A stretch of 64,000 nt of DNA from assembly GCA_025603075.1 (NCBI GenBank), contig MU626341.1, forward strand, positions 25,153-89,152, read 5' to 3'. Below are positions 21,354 through 31,128 of this stretch, in pieces. The position numbers were made by a program, and so were the translations under genes. A model generated the notes under the pieces. That model made no database searches, had not been told where the DNA came from, and was given only the letters and a program-made list of their open reading frames with translations. The first letter of the stretch is position 1, and each line of letters opens with the position of its first letter. Source of the stretch: Neoconidiobolus thromboides FSU 785. Lineage: Eukaryota > Entomophthoromycota > Entomophthoromycetes > Entomophthorales > Neoconidiobolaceae.

Positions 21354-22147
21354 TAGGAGATAGTAAATTAAAGTATGGATTAAAAAGGTTTCAATTTAAC
21401 TAAGTGTTTGTTTAGAATCGACTGTTTTTTATTATTGCATTTCCATAGCGAGACTCTTGTTTTCAGTACCCTTTTTTTCTTTTATTATCTTTTCTTCTCT
21501 TTTATAGAGCTTTTTTAATAAATTTTCAGCAAAAGTACTTGAATCAGAAACTTTTATAGATAACAATTTTGTCTTGCTTTGTAATATTACATCAAAGTTG
21601 TGTCTTTTTTCATTTACATTTTAAAAACCAAAATTAAACTATCATCTACTATAGAAACTATGCTTTAAGTTTCAACATAGTTAAAGGATAAGTTGCTGCA
21701 TAGAACTTAGAAACTTGATTTAGCAAGTGCTGTTTGATGATTATACTGACTTTACATTGAGTAATTAACACTTAAGCCATATAAGATTTGGATAAACATT
21801 GTATGGACTTGTTTCATTTGAGCCTTTATTATTTTCTTTTAATACTATTAACTAAAATGTGTAAAGAATTGAGGTCATATAATAACAGTAAATCTAATAT
21901 ACTTTCGTGTTGATAAAAAAGATAAATTAATATATTAACTTTGATTAAATGGCATAATACTAATTACATGATTTTAATATAGTAATAAATTTATGCTCGC
22001 TCTATCAATTAGAATTCATTAATATATAGCAACCATATCAATTTAAATCTATCAGCTATGTAACTATACGATATAAAGTTTGATAAAAAATAAACTTTAT
22101 TTAGGATATTTATGATCTTCTATAAACTAGGATTCTATAATGCTCTA
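21354..22147. other. Intergenic between convergent eIF4E and YTM1
   Basis: About 800 bp. It contains an unassigned minus-strand open stretch at 21433-21618; otherwise AT-rich with no visible feature. Confidence 0.5.
21433..21618 (-). pseudogene. Open frame without start, faintly SRP14-like
   Basis: A minus-strand frame of about 60 codons runs NFDVILQSKTKLLSIKV then FAENLLKKLYKREEKI and ends in a Lys/Glu-rich tail. The order (short strand segments, F..NLLK.L helix, basic tail) recalls the C-terminal half of SRP14. No ATG or acceptable upstream exon was found, so it is either a last exon whose partners I cannot see or a remnant. Low confidence. Confidence 0.25.
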
Positions 22148-23808
22148 TTAAGATTGATTGAGGTTGTTAGGTAACACTTTGAACAGCCTTAAGTTGGAAT
22201 CTTCACCCCCGGAAGCGAGAATATCATCATACCAATCCATAGAAAGAACTTTGTTTTCAAATACCGGATGTTCATTAGATACAGTACGTGGATCAAACTT
22301 CTTGATTTCGGTGTCTGAATGACTTAATGAAAATTGTGGGGTTCTAGATCTTAAATCCCAGATCTTTAAGCTACCATCGTAACTACTACTAGCCAAGCGG
22401 AAACTATCGCTGTTATGGAATTTTACAGAGCTAACGAAATTTAAATGGCCCGATAAAGTCAATTTTACAACATTAGATTCTAAGAAATAATTTTAAAAAA
22501 AGCTATAATATAAGTTTGACTATTACCTTTAACTCTAGGATCCCAAATTCTGATAATAGAATCAGTATGGCCAGATGCAAGTAAAGAATCACTACCAGAA
22601 GCTTGGGACAAGGAAAGGAATGGCTTTTCACAAGTTTTGGAATGAATGTTAGTAGCTGTAATGAGGTCCCATATCTTCAAAGAATGATCGAAGCCACCAC
22701 TGTACAATATGTTTGAATCTTGATTACAATATTCAAGGCATTGAACCGGACCAAAATGACCATTCAAAGTTAATTTGGAACCTTTAAAAGCCATCTCACT
22801 ATTCTTTCTTTTCTTGTTTCCACTGTTTATAACTTCTTGTACTATTACATGCTCTGGATCTTCCTCTAAACTTGCTAAAGACCATATTTGGATTGTGCTA
22901 TCACTTGAAGCAGTTGCAAACTAGATGATCATAAATATAAACACTAAATTTCTATTATTATTCCTTACGTTTTTGTTATTTGCTGATATAGATACGGATT
23001 CTATACTTTTCTTATGCCCTTTAGCAGTATAGAAGGGGGCATAATTATCTTTTTCATCTTTCTATTTATAAACTAAGTAAAATAAGATAAACGTAAAAAC
23101 TCAACTTACTTTCCAAGCAATTACTGTTTGGTCTTGAGATGCAGTTAAAAAGCTGATCTCTCCTTTAGAAAAAGTTAATAAATGGAAATAAATAGAAGAT
23201 TCCAAAATTACCATTTTCAACCCATTTCACCGATTTAATAGTAGAATTATGGCCTTTCAATGTTGCTATGCATTGGCTGCTTTTATCCCATACTCTTACT
23301 AGATTATCGTAAGATCCTGTTAAAATCAAACTAAAAAAAATAAGCAATAAAGTAAGCTAAAAACCGATTTACCCTTGAGAAGAAATATTGATAGAAGAAA
23401 CCCAATCGTCATGTTTATAATCGTTAAGTTGGCTTGGAGGTAAAGTAGATTCAATCACTTCAATTTCTAATAATGCTTCCTAAAACTATAAGTTTGGATG
23501 CCAGTTTTTAAATTATTAGCTTACGGTTGATAGGTTCTTTATTGACATGAAAGTGGACAAGCTCGACTTAATAAAGTCTCCTTGGTATAAGAATTCGAAG
23601 GGCACAGGGCGCTCTATAAATTGTTAACAAGTTAAACTGATCTCTTTTTGAAATTACCTAACGCTAGTAAATGATTTACAATCTCTGATAAACCATATCT
23701 TTTCAAGTTGGTTGGCAAAAATAATGGGGCATCGGGTAAAGGATACTTTTCATTTCTAGTAAATAGCTTTACTTGGACTTTAGAAATATTTTCCTCATTT
23801 GATGCCAT
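22148..23808 (-). CDS. YTM1: WD-repeat ribosome biogenesis protein Ytm1 (WDR12)
   Basis: Eight-exon model: 23808-23658, 23613-23525, 23479-23373, 23330-23212, 23162-23110, 23061-22969, 22920-22527 and 22479-22148. It totals 1338 nt, 445 residues, all phases consistent. The start is the ATG of MASNEENISKV; a longer frame upstream has no family match. An N-terminal NLE/ubiquitin-like domain (VQVKLFTRNEKYPLPDAP, then RYGLSEIVNHLLAL) binds the AAA ATPase Rea1 via its MIDAS-interacting Glu. Seven WD40 repeats follow; visible units end in VRVWD, VIAWK, IQIWS, LKIWD, IRIWD, LKIWD and LRLFK. The protein is part of the nucleolar Nop7-Erb1-Ytm1 (PeBoW) complex needed for 27S pre-rRNA processing and 60S assembly. 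Length is close to the yeast protein. Confidence 0.94.
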
Positions 23809-24158
23809 CTTTGCTATCTTATTATTTAGAAAAAGTTGAATTAATTTATCAAAAGATGATTTTAATTGAATTTCTATTTTTATTTTTTTGTGATTCCTAA
23901 GTTTTGGCTTGAAAATTTGGTTTTTTCGAAGAGTGTTTTTCACTATGCCATATTACAGAAAAGTTAAAATATCAGTTATACCTGAAGGTAAATGTTTTTA
24001 ATGCATATTCATGTAAGACATATAAAGTTTTTATTTTTAAAAAACATAGGGAAGTGGGAAATCAAAAAACCACCACAATAAGTAAGATCGAAGTCTGGTC
24101 TTAGAGTAAAAGCTCAAAGATAACAATAAAAAATACAACATAGCTTTATTAATAAATA
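23809..24158. other. Intergenic
   Basis: 350 bp between the start of YTM1 and the stop of the Hsp20 gene. It includes the YTM1 promoter. No repeat copy was found. Confidence 0.5.
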
Positions 24159-24584
24159 TTAGTTTTTCTTCTTTACAACAATCTTCAAAACATTATCGTT
24201 CATTTCATAAGTAAATCCATCATAAATGTATTTGTTAGGCAACTCCATACTCCTTGAAAAAGCATTAGAGGATGAAGAAAAAGCATTACCAAATGAACTG
24301 GCCGATTGGGAGTTCATATTAGAGTTTCCAGAAACTGATAGATGATTAGCTAACAAGCTTACTTTCAGGTCATCTTTAGTAAACCCAGATACTTTTAGTG
24401 TAACTAATAGTTCGTTATCTTTATCTTCGGTTTCAAAGTTAGGTTGAAAGCCAGTGTTGAAAGAGCTAAAGCTGTCAAAATTTTGTTGAGCATCTGAAAA
24501 AGAGTTCATATTCTGTTGTATCATGTTCTTTACTTTGCCGTGAATATCAGTAGAAAATTGGTTAAAAAAGTTAGGATTTGACAT
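24159..24584 (-). CDS. Small heat shock protein (Hsp20/alpha-crystallin)
   Basis: Intronless, 141 residues from the ATG of MSNPNFFNQF; a longer frame adds 17 residues that overlap the TATA region and are unlikely. The N-terminal arm is Asn/Phe/Ser/Gln-rich. The alpha-crystallin domain begins about residue 52 (ELLVTLKVSGFTKDDLKVSL) and continues through LSVSGNS, a Ser/Asn-rich insert (about 86-110), FSRSMELPNKYIYDGFTYEM and NDNVLKIVVKKK. The insert replaces the usual charged loop, and the canonical A-x-x-x-n-G-v-L is present only as MNDNVLKI. There is no C-terminal IXI extension beyond KKKN. It is an ATP-independent chaperone of the cytosol that holds unfolding proteins. Confidence 0.85.
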   Translation of the reverse strand: MSNPNFFNQFSTDIHGKVKNMIQQNMNSFSDAQQNFDSFSSFNTGFQPNFETEDKDNELLVTLKVSGFTKDDLKVSLLANHLSVSGNSNMNSQSASSFGNAFSSSSNAFSRSMELPNKYIYDGFTYEMNDNVLKIVVKKKN

Positions 24585-26135
24585 CTTAATTTGAAAGAGT
24601 AAAAAATTGACTCTCTTATATACTTTTCTTATCAATTCTGGTTTGGTAACACCCCCAATTCATTAAATTACCAAGCTTTAAGTTTCAAAATTCATTTTCA
24701 TAAATTTGATAAATCTGATAAATTAACTAATTTTTTCATATAAGTTGCCATTATTAAATGTAAATTCTTTTAGTTTGTTATGTTTAGATATGTTTTGAGC
24801 CAAAATTCGACCAACTTCTGCTTTAAAACATTATAAGTAGCGAATGATATTTTTACAGAATAATGTCTAGGGCAGAAAAAAGGCGCCTCTAATCAAATAA
24901 ATCAGAGTGAGTGACCCCTTTTATTAGTGAAAAACTGGTTGAGATTAGCAATAACAATTAAGGTTTTTACACCTTTAGGATTGTTAAAGTATATTAGATA
25001 AATAGTCATCTAACTCGATTTCTTTTGAAGTGCCAAGTTGCTCTATTGAGCCATAGTAATGCGAGCCATATCTGGTTATATCTTAGTTTCAACATAAACT
25101 TGTTATAGTGACTATCCAAAAACTGTAATCTTCTGTTTTGTTTTGTATTTTAAATGATCTTTTAATACTTTAAATGTAATATATCGATTTTTAAAAGGTC
25201 TAAAAACAAGCTTCAAGATAATATATATATTTCAAATTACAAACAATATATTAATACTAAAATCTTGTTTGTATTTTTAATAAGCTCTATAATACTAATG
25301 TATGAACCATGGGTTTTAATCATCATAAAAGGTAAACTATTCCTCCTCAACAAAATGGTACAATTTAGATCCTACTGAATGAAATATAAAAGACAAAACA
25401 GAACTCCTATAGATTTTTGTACTCATGGTATGGAAAGTTTTTCGGATGTTTTGATTATTGACATTTTTACATGATTTTCATTTGCTTAACATTTCATTTT
25501 CGTTAAGGATACTTTAATCTGTTAAGGGAGTATGTAAATTTTTCCTAAATTTCCAAACCTCTACATAACTTTACTGTCTTGCTTATTATATAGCTAATAT
25601 TATGGACCAATATTAAATACAATTTATCAAATCAACTAATGAAAGTAACAACAAAGACAGAAATACTTACCGTGCCTAACTGAAGGTTAATTTATATGGC
25701 TATTATAGGATCTATAAAGTTAATACATTTTCAAATATATTTATATACTTATTCTATAAATATCTGCTATCAGTATACAAATTGAATAATTTTCGAAATA
25801 TATAGTATCTAGCATATTAGACTTATTTGAATTAAAATTGAGACAACACTGGTAAAGTCAATTTTATTTTAAATAATAAAAAGCGTAGATCTAATACTAT
25901 GTTTCGTAAATAACAGATTGGTAACATAGCAATCCTATTGTAACTATGATCGATCAAGGATAAACATCCTGATAAGAGATATCGGCTCATATTGTATCAT
26001 CGGATCTCATAATGTTAGGAATTAATCAACCACTAAAAAACACAGGAGCATTTGACATCATGTATTTTTCAACATTGGCTTTTCTGATAGAGATAGTAAC
26101 AATAGTTTGTATATCGTTTCCAAATATACAAGAAA
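24585..26135. other. Intergenic
   Basis: 1.55 kb of AT-rich sequence upstream of the Hsp20 gene. No gene or known repeat seen. Confidence 0.55.
24617..24624 (-). promoter_or_regulatory. TATA box of the Hsp20 gene
   Basis: On the minus strand GTATATAAGAGAG lies about 35-40 bp upstream of the ATG at 24584, fitting a strong inducible promoter. I did not find a clean heat shock element (three alternating GAA/TTC units) in the next 100 bp. Confidence 0.5.
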
Positions 26136-26426
26136 TTAAAATAATAACTGAAAAAGGGTAGCTCCCTGATATATTTCACTCCAGACAGTTACTAACCCTA
26201 AAATAGTACTCAGTGAATCAAATATTATTCTTCCCCAACCTAAAAGTTTATGGATTTTTCTACAAATTGGTCCATGGGATGGTATATGCAATAAATTCAA
26301 TATAAAAATCCCTGGAATTAATATATTACTAATCAGATGAACAATAAGAAATGATACAATCCCTTTATCAAAACAGTATGAACCACGAGAACAAATAAAT
26401 ATTAAAGAATAAATTACCCCGAACAT
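26136..26426 (-). CDS. Small hydrophobic protein or membrane-protein fragment
   Basis: 96 residues from an ATG at 26426. Two or three hydrophobic stretches (VIYSLIFICSR, FLIVHLISNILIPGIFIL and IFDSLSTILGLVTVW) flank a His-containing segment, HIPSHGPICRKIHKLLGWG. The spacing of histidines next to helices, and H..LG, recall cytochrome b561 membrane domains such as those in DOMON proteins, but the frame is much too short for a full b561 domain. Further minus-strand open segments without starts lie at 26537-26620 and 26730-26985. This may be one exon of a decayed membrane protein. I do not recognise a definite family. Confidence 0.35.
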   Translation of the reverse strand: MFGVIYSLIFICSRGSYCFDKGIVSFLIVHLISNILIPGIFILNLLHIPSHGPICRKIHKLLGWGRIIFDSLSTILGLVTVWSEIYQGATLFQLLF

Positions 26427-26729
26427 GAGCCATATGTTAAAACTTAATTTCTATATTGGAAGATTCTCTGAGTTTGATAGATTTCTATAAGTTCGAATTT
26501 ATCGGAACATGTACAAACAAATATACATTATTTTTGCTTATCTTCTTTAGTAATACTTCTATTTTCAAAAATTAAATCTTCATCAAAATCTTTATTTTCT
26601 ATGTTTTAATTTAGAGTCTAGTTTAAGCTTAGTTTAACTTAAAATAATCTTTTCATAAATCAACTAACCCACCTTGAATATTCATAATACATGAATACTT
26701 TACATTGTACATTCTTCGCTTTTATTTAA

Positions 26730-26985
26730 TCATATATTGATATTTAAATAGGATTCATAGTGGTTTGAGTGAATTATATAAATAACAAAGAATACAAAGA
26801 ATACAAAGAATATATATAGTATACAATATGGAGGATTTGCTACAGTGTGATCATTTTTAAATATTCGAAGACCTTTTGTAGCCTTTATATTTATTAGGGT
26901 GTTAGGATAAACTTTTCTTGCTTCAATTAGAATTTTAGGTTTTTTATGTAGTATTATTTCTGGGGATTGATCTTTTAAGTAGTAT
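26730..26985 (-). pseudogene. Unassigned open frame without start
   Basis: About 85 codons open on the minus strand, reading through ILHKKPKILIEARKVYPN and IKATKGLRIFKNDHTVANPP into a hydrophobic FFVFFVFFV stretch. The hydrophobic stretch is produced by three copies of the 9-mer CAAAGAATA at 26785-26811. There is no ATG and no clear splice partner. It looks like an exon of a lost gene; the product is unknown. Confidence 0.25.
26785..26811. repeat. 9-bp tandem repeat, three copies
   Basis: CAAAGAATA is repeated three times without change, within the unassigned frame at 26730-26985. Confidence 0.8.
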
Positions 26986-27950
26986 ACTTAGTCTAAAATT
27001 CCATAATATTACGGCTCACTTATCTAGAAGCATCCATTTAAAAATTGTCCAGATGCCATATTAACAACTTTTAACTATATGTAGTTTTTTTACTCCCAAA
27101 TACTATGATTACTTTATTTTGTTTTACGTCTCAAATGCAATCCCCCCTGTCTTTATAAACTGTTTTACAGCTACAGCAGCTCTATTGTGACACAATTTGT
27201 GGTAACTTTTAGTATCAGCTATATGCTTGTTTGATTTATTAGACCTCGATATTTAGACTCTAGTATCATTCTAGAAGAGCTTTCTTCTTAAATGAAAGGT
27301 TAGCTAGGCCGCAATAGGATTGCAGTAGCTGTAAGCTAAAAAAAATAACAATTGAAAACAAGTCAAGATCAAATCATAATTTAACACTAAATAAATTAAT
27401 ATGAATGTAGTTAACCTTGGTGTGAATAAATACATTAAAAATTATAAATATTTTTTAACCCCAAATTAAACTTACCTCAATTTCTCCCTTTGATCGCTAA
27501 TTAACTAACTACTTTCAAAAATTCCTTTAGAAATTAAATATTTGAGTTTTCACTTTGCACGATTTTAAATAAAAATAATTAAAGTTAATAAATTATCTAA
27601 AGATGGGTAAAATTCAATAAATTAGCAACTAAAATTAAAATTATATAGTTTGAGAAAATGATTAAAATAAATTAAGTCATTAATCGACTTTTATGTTTAA
27701 CTTTATGTTTTATAAATGCTATTAAAACATTAAACGTTATGCTATTATGACTATAGCAAATTTAATTTAAACAGCATGTAGGGCAATTTGTTTTAGTGTT
27801 TTAAACTTATCATTTCTAGTTTGAGGTACTAAAACTAATTGCTCTAAACATTGTTTAAATTTGATTTGTAGTAACAAAGCCTTTCACCCAACATGAGTGA
27901 AACCAGTATAAGGAAGAAACGAAACTATTCTGTCATTCAAATAATAATAG

Positions 27951-27958
27951 TATAAATA
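27951..27958 (+). promoter_or_regulatory. TATA box of small secreted protein gene
   Basis: TATAAATA lies 52 bp upstream of the ATG at 28003, followed by pyrimidine-rich leader sequence, which suggests a well-expressed gene. Confidence 0.5.
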
Positions 27959-28002
27959 GCCCCAAAATTCTAACTCTCTTACAGCTTTATCCTATTTTAA
28001 AT

Positions 28003-28251
28003 ATGAAATTTTTATCAATTATTACTTTTGCCACTGCTACTATTTTAGCTGATACTGGCGCTTCTTCTGCCTCTTCAGCTGCTTCAGCTGTTTCTTCAGC
28101 TATTTCTTCAGCTATTTCTTCAGCTGCTTCTGCAGGCTCCGTTTCTGGTTCCAAAGCTGCTTCCAAAGCTACTTCCTTTGGTATGGCTGCTTCTACTAAT
28201 CCTTGGGTATATGCTGGTTTAGCTGGTATTTCAGCTTATTGTTTCCCTTAA
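28003..28251 (+). CDS. Small Ala/Ser-rich secreted or cell-surface protein
   Basis: 82 residues, intronless. MKFLSIITFATATILADTGA is a likely signal peptide with cleavage near ILA-DT. The mature part is almost entirely Ala and Ser, with an imprecise AISSAISSAASA-type repeat and few charges, then KAASKATSFGMAAS and a hydrophobic end (WVYAGLAGISAYCFP). The hydrophobic C-terminus could be a GPI-attachment signal or a membrane anchor, but no basic residue or clear omega site is visible. It uses G/C-containing Ala and Ser codons, unlike the AT-rich surroundings. Function is unknown; low-complexity secreted proteins of this kind are common in fungal cell walls. Confidence 0.65.
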   Translation: MKFLSIITFATATILADTGASSASSAASAVSSAISSAISSAASAGSVSGSKAASKATSFGMAASTNPWVYAGLAGISAYCFP

Positions 28252-29465
28252 GTATTTTAGATTATTAAGTTAATAAAAATGTTAATATACTAATTACTAT
28301 GTTCTTGGTTTTGTATATCTGAATTTAATTTTGTGGATAGTTGGATTTTAATCATCCTTTTATATTACGCTTTTATAACTATCAGCTTTTTTAAATTAAC
28401 AGTAATAAAACAAGTGGCAGGTTATTATCAAAGAGTGATGGCGTTGTAAAGTTGAAATATCGAATATTAGTAAATGACTGGTTATTACCCAGTGCTATGA
28501 TTGATAACTATTTGCAAAACCTGATAATAGTAGGATCAAAGGAAATTCTACTTTTGTAATGATTAATACAGTATTTTCATTAAATGGGGATGTATTTTTG
28601 TGTTTAAGAATTTTACTAATAATTTTTCCGCCTAAATAGCGCTTAAAAATCGAAAAAATAATGAAGTCAAAAAAAACACTCCCAAATAGTAGTTATAAAA
28701 AAGTAAAGTGTAACTTAAACAGTTATTTAGAAAGTCAACAATTTTTCAAAAAATATCCCATACTTTAGATTATATAAAAATTAATAGCTAATAAAGCCTA
28801 GTTGAGTATAAATAAACAAAATAGAATATCCTCAAAAAGTATTTTTATATAAATTAATAAAAACTAGTACCTATTTAAGTAATAATTCTTGAAAATAACT
28901 TGAGAATGACTAATATAATATATTTACTAATTATATCACTACCACTTCTAGAAAATATAATTGAACTTATATTTTTAAAATAGGATAACACAAAATTAAC
29001 AAGATAGACTGAATTTATACAAAACTGATTATTCTAAATGACATTATCTACTAGGTTAGATTGAGCACCCGATTCTTTATAATTGCCAGCTGTATTATCG
29101 ATATCAAAATTACAACCAGTAAATTTCAAGTTATTTAGTTAGACATAATATAGGTAAAACTCGAAAAACTTAGTATCTGATATAACATTTATCAAGTTTT
29201 AATATGATTGAATTAGCTTTTTTGAGGATAATTTTCTTTTATCAGTAGCAATAAATTATTCCCCCTTTTAATATCTAAATAGACAAGTGCTATCGTATTT
29301 GATATGTAATAAAAGATGTGCTGTAATATAATTATAAAGTCTACATGTTAAATACTTTTAAAAACAATTGATTGTTAATTTTTATTCTTATCAAATGGGG
29401 ATGTGTTTTTTTAAGTATTTTTCCATTTTTTAAGCGCTATTTGAGTGGAAAGATTGTAGTAAAAT
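28252..29465. other. Intergenic with two short elements
   Basis: 1.2 kb of AT-rich sequence. Short-element copies lie at 28585-28684 and across the right boundary at 29396-29489. No gene was recognised. Confidence 0.5.
28585..28684 (+). mobile_element. Short TIR element copy 9
   Basis: 100 bp, well preserved. Left end TGGGGATGTATTTTTGTG, core CCGCCTAAATAGCGCTT, right end AACACTCCCA. Both flanks are AA. Confidence 0.9.
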
Positions 29466-29489
29466 TATGAAACTAAAAAAACAGCCCCA
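29396..29489. mobile_element. Short TIR element copy 10 with inverted core
   Basis: 94 bp with both flanks AA. The centre (TTTTTTAAGCGCTATTTGAGTGG) is in one orientation while the right end (GAAACTAAAAAAACAGCCCCA) is the end that normally accompanies the opposite orientation. The core therefore appears inverted relative to its ends. It interrupts the decayed frame to its right. Confidence 0.75.
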
Positions 29490-30416
29490 AATAGTTTATT
29501 TGATTCTAGTTTTTTTAAATTAAATATTCCATAAAATAATACTGTAGAGCTATAAGCAATATAAAGTATGTTAAGCTTTGAATAACTATATAAATTAAAA
29601 CAAATACCTCCTGAACACTCTTCATTAATATATTTAACAAGTAATTGATTTAAGTTTGGAAATAATTTGTCCAGTAGACGATCAAGTCTACAATCTCTGG
29701 TATTAATATGAATCAACAGCTTTTTTGAATCACTAAATCTGTTGAAGAGATTTCCAAAATATACTTATATACCAATATGGCATTTTCAATATACTTAAGT
29801 AATAGTCAATGGTAAACTGGATGGTACTACACTTGTAAAGTAACTGTATACTTCATGAACATCTAAATAGTTTGTTTTTCAATCATTCTTTTATATAAAT
29901 CTTATGACTCAAAATATAGTCTTTCATTGTCCTATTGTCAATTACAATTATATAATATAAATTTATTAATATATTATATTTTAAATCAAGTTGATTTTTT
30001 ATATAATAAGTTAGAAATAAACAAAGCTTCTTGCAATTCGAATACATCAATGAAGAGATTGATAAATCCAATCAACTGCTAAAGTTTATAGATTTGACAT
30101 AATATCCATATTTCTTAAAGTCATTATATAACTGTTTTTTATAACGATAGTGGCAATATTCATAGTTCGATATCATATCTTCCCATAATATTGGGAATAT
30201 TATTTTATTCTTTACAGCAAACAAGTAAGTTGAGTCTATCTTTACTTGAATAAAGATGCTTGAGTTCTTTAAGTACCTTGATTCCAAGTTTTGAGTTGAG
30301 ACTTTGTAGTCATATTTTCTTAAAGTAAAAAAGACAGTAGCTTCATCATTTGTTAAACTTATACCCTTCAAGTCAATAGAGTTCTTATAAACTAAAATAA
30401 TAAACTGAAGTTGCAA
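29490..30416 (-). pseudogene. Decayed F-box/leucine-rich-repeat-like gene
   Basis: On the minus strand an open stretch from 30416 (114 residues, including LFAVKNKIIFPILWEDMI and then YKKQLYNDFKKYGYYVKSIN) meets a TGA at 30072-30074. The same frame then continues for another 60 codons (LDLSISSLMYSNCKKLCLF) to a further stop near 29883. After several more stops, a third open stretch (about 29780 to 29490) contains LDKLFPNLNQLLVKYI and IFNLKKLESNKLF, then runs into short element 10. The order of a P.LW helix region followed by Leu-rich repeats is what F-box/LRR proteins show. Several in-frame stops and the insertion mark it as a pseudogene. The family call is tentative. Confidence 0.45.
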
Positions 30417-31128
30417 TTTATAATTTGTTTATGATTTGTTTAAAGTTATTAGTATGAATGATAGGTTTTGTATTTAGTATAAAGATAAAAAGGTATATGT
30501 GTCTATACTGGATTCAATGGTTAGGGGGCTTTGTGCTTTGTTAGTCTAAAATAAGATGTTAAGGGTAGAAGACATTAAGGTGGGACAAATTATATAGTGG
30601 GCGGGTTTTACAAGAGTTAATGAAAGCCACCATAAAACCAGCAACAACAGTCATAAAAGTAGGTACCAAGAATTTAATAGTATTGTTTTTGTTGTGGGAA
30701 AGTCTATTTTACATAGATTTTAAGATTATTAAGTTTTGCCAACAAAATGAAAACTTAATGAAGAAAAGTGACAATACAAATTGTTCCATTAGTTACAGCT
30801 GCATAAGTTCACATATGCGTTGGGTAATTACTCATTTAAGAATAAAGCTTTGAAATTAACTAGTAAATTTAAGGAATAAGCGACTTATTGGTTATATAAT
30901 TTAATATAACCTAATGCACAATCGAACTTTAGCAGTTAGAATTGAATTCCAATTTATAAAGTAGCGAAATTAGATTATAAAAAGGGAAAGAACATGATTT
31001 AGTGATGAAAATAAAAAATTGATTAAATAAAGTGGAGAAATTTAAATTAAAAGACGGATAAAAAAAACAACACTATTTATCTTTTATATTTTATTTTATT
31101 GTTGTTATTCCATATATTATCTACCAAG
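30417..31128. other. Intergenic
   Basis: About 700 bp upstream of the carboxypeptidase. A plus-strand frame at 30620-30853 lacks coding character. Nothing else was recognised. Confidence 0.5.

Larger units (their letters stand above)
26427..28002. other. Intergenic with decayed frames
   Basis: About 1.6 kb. Besides the remnant at 26730-26985 there is a short open tail at about 26537-26600 (minus strand, Glu/Asp/Lys-rich, ending KEDKQK). The rest to 28002 has no recognisable gene. The promoter of the small secreted protein lies at the right end. Confidence 0.45.

Noticed and set aside
24040-24090. Possible further short-element copy
   Set aside because: Only AAATCAAAAAACC is shared with the right end; core and left end are absent.
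30620-30853. Plus-strand 77-residue frame
   Set aside because: No domain, no promoter, no neighbour logic; amino-acid usage looks random. The opposite strand also has only short open pieces.
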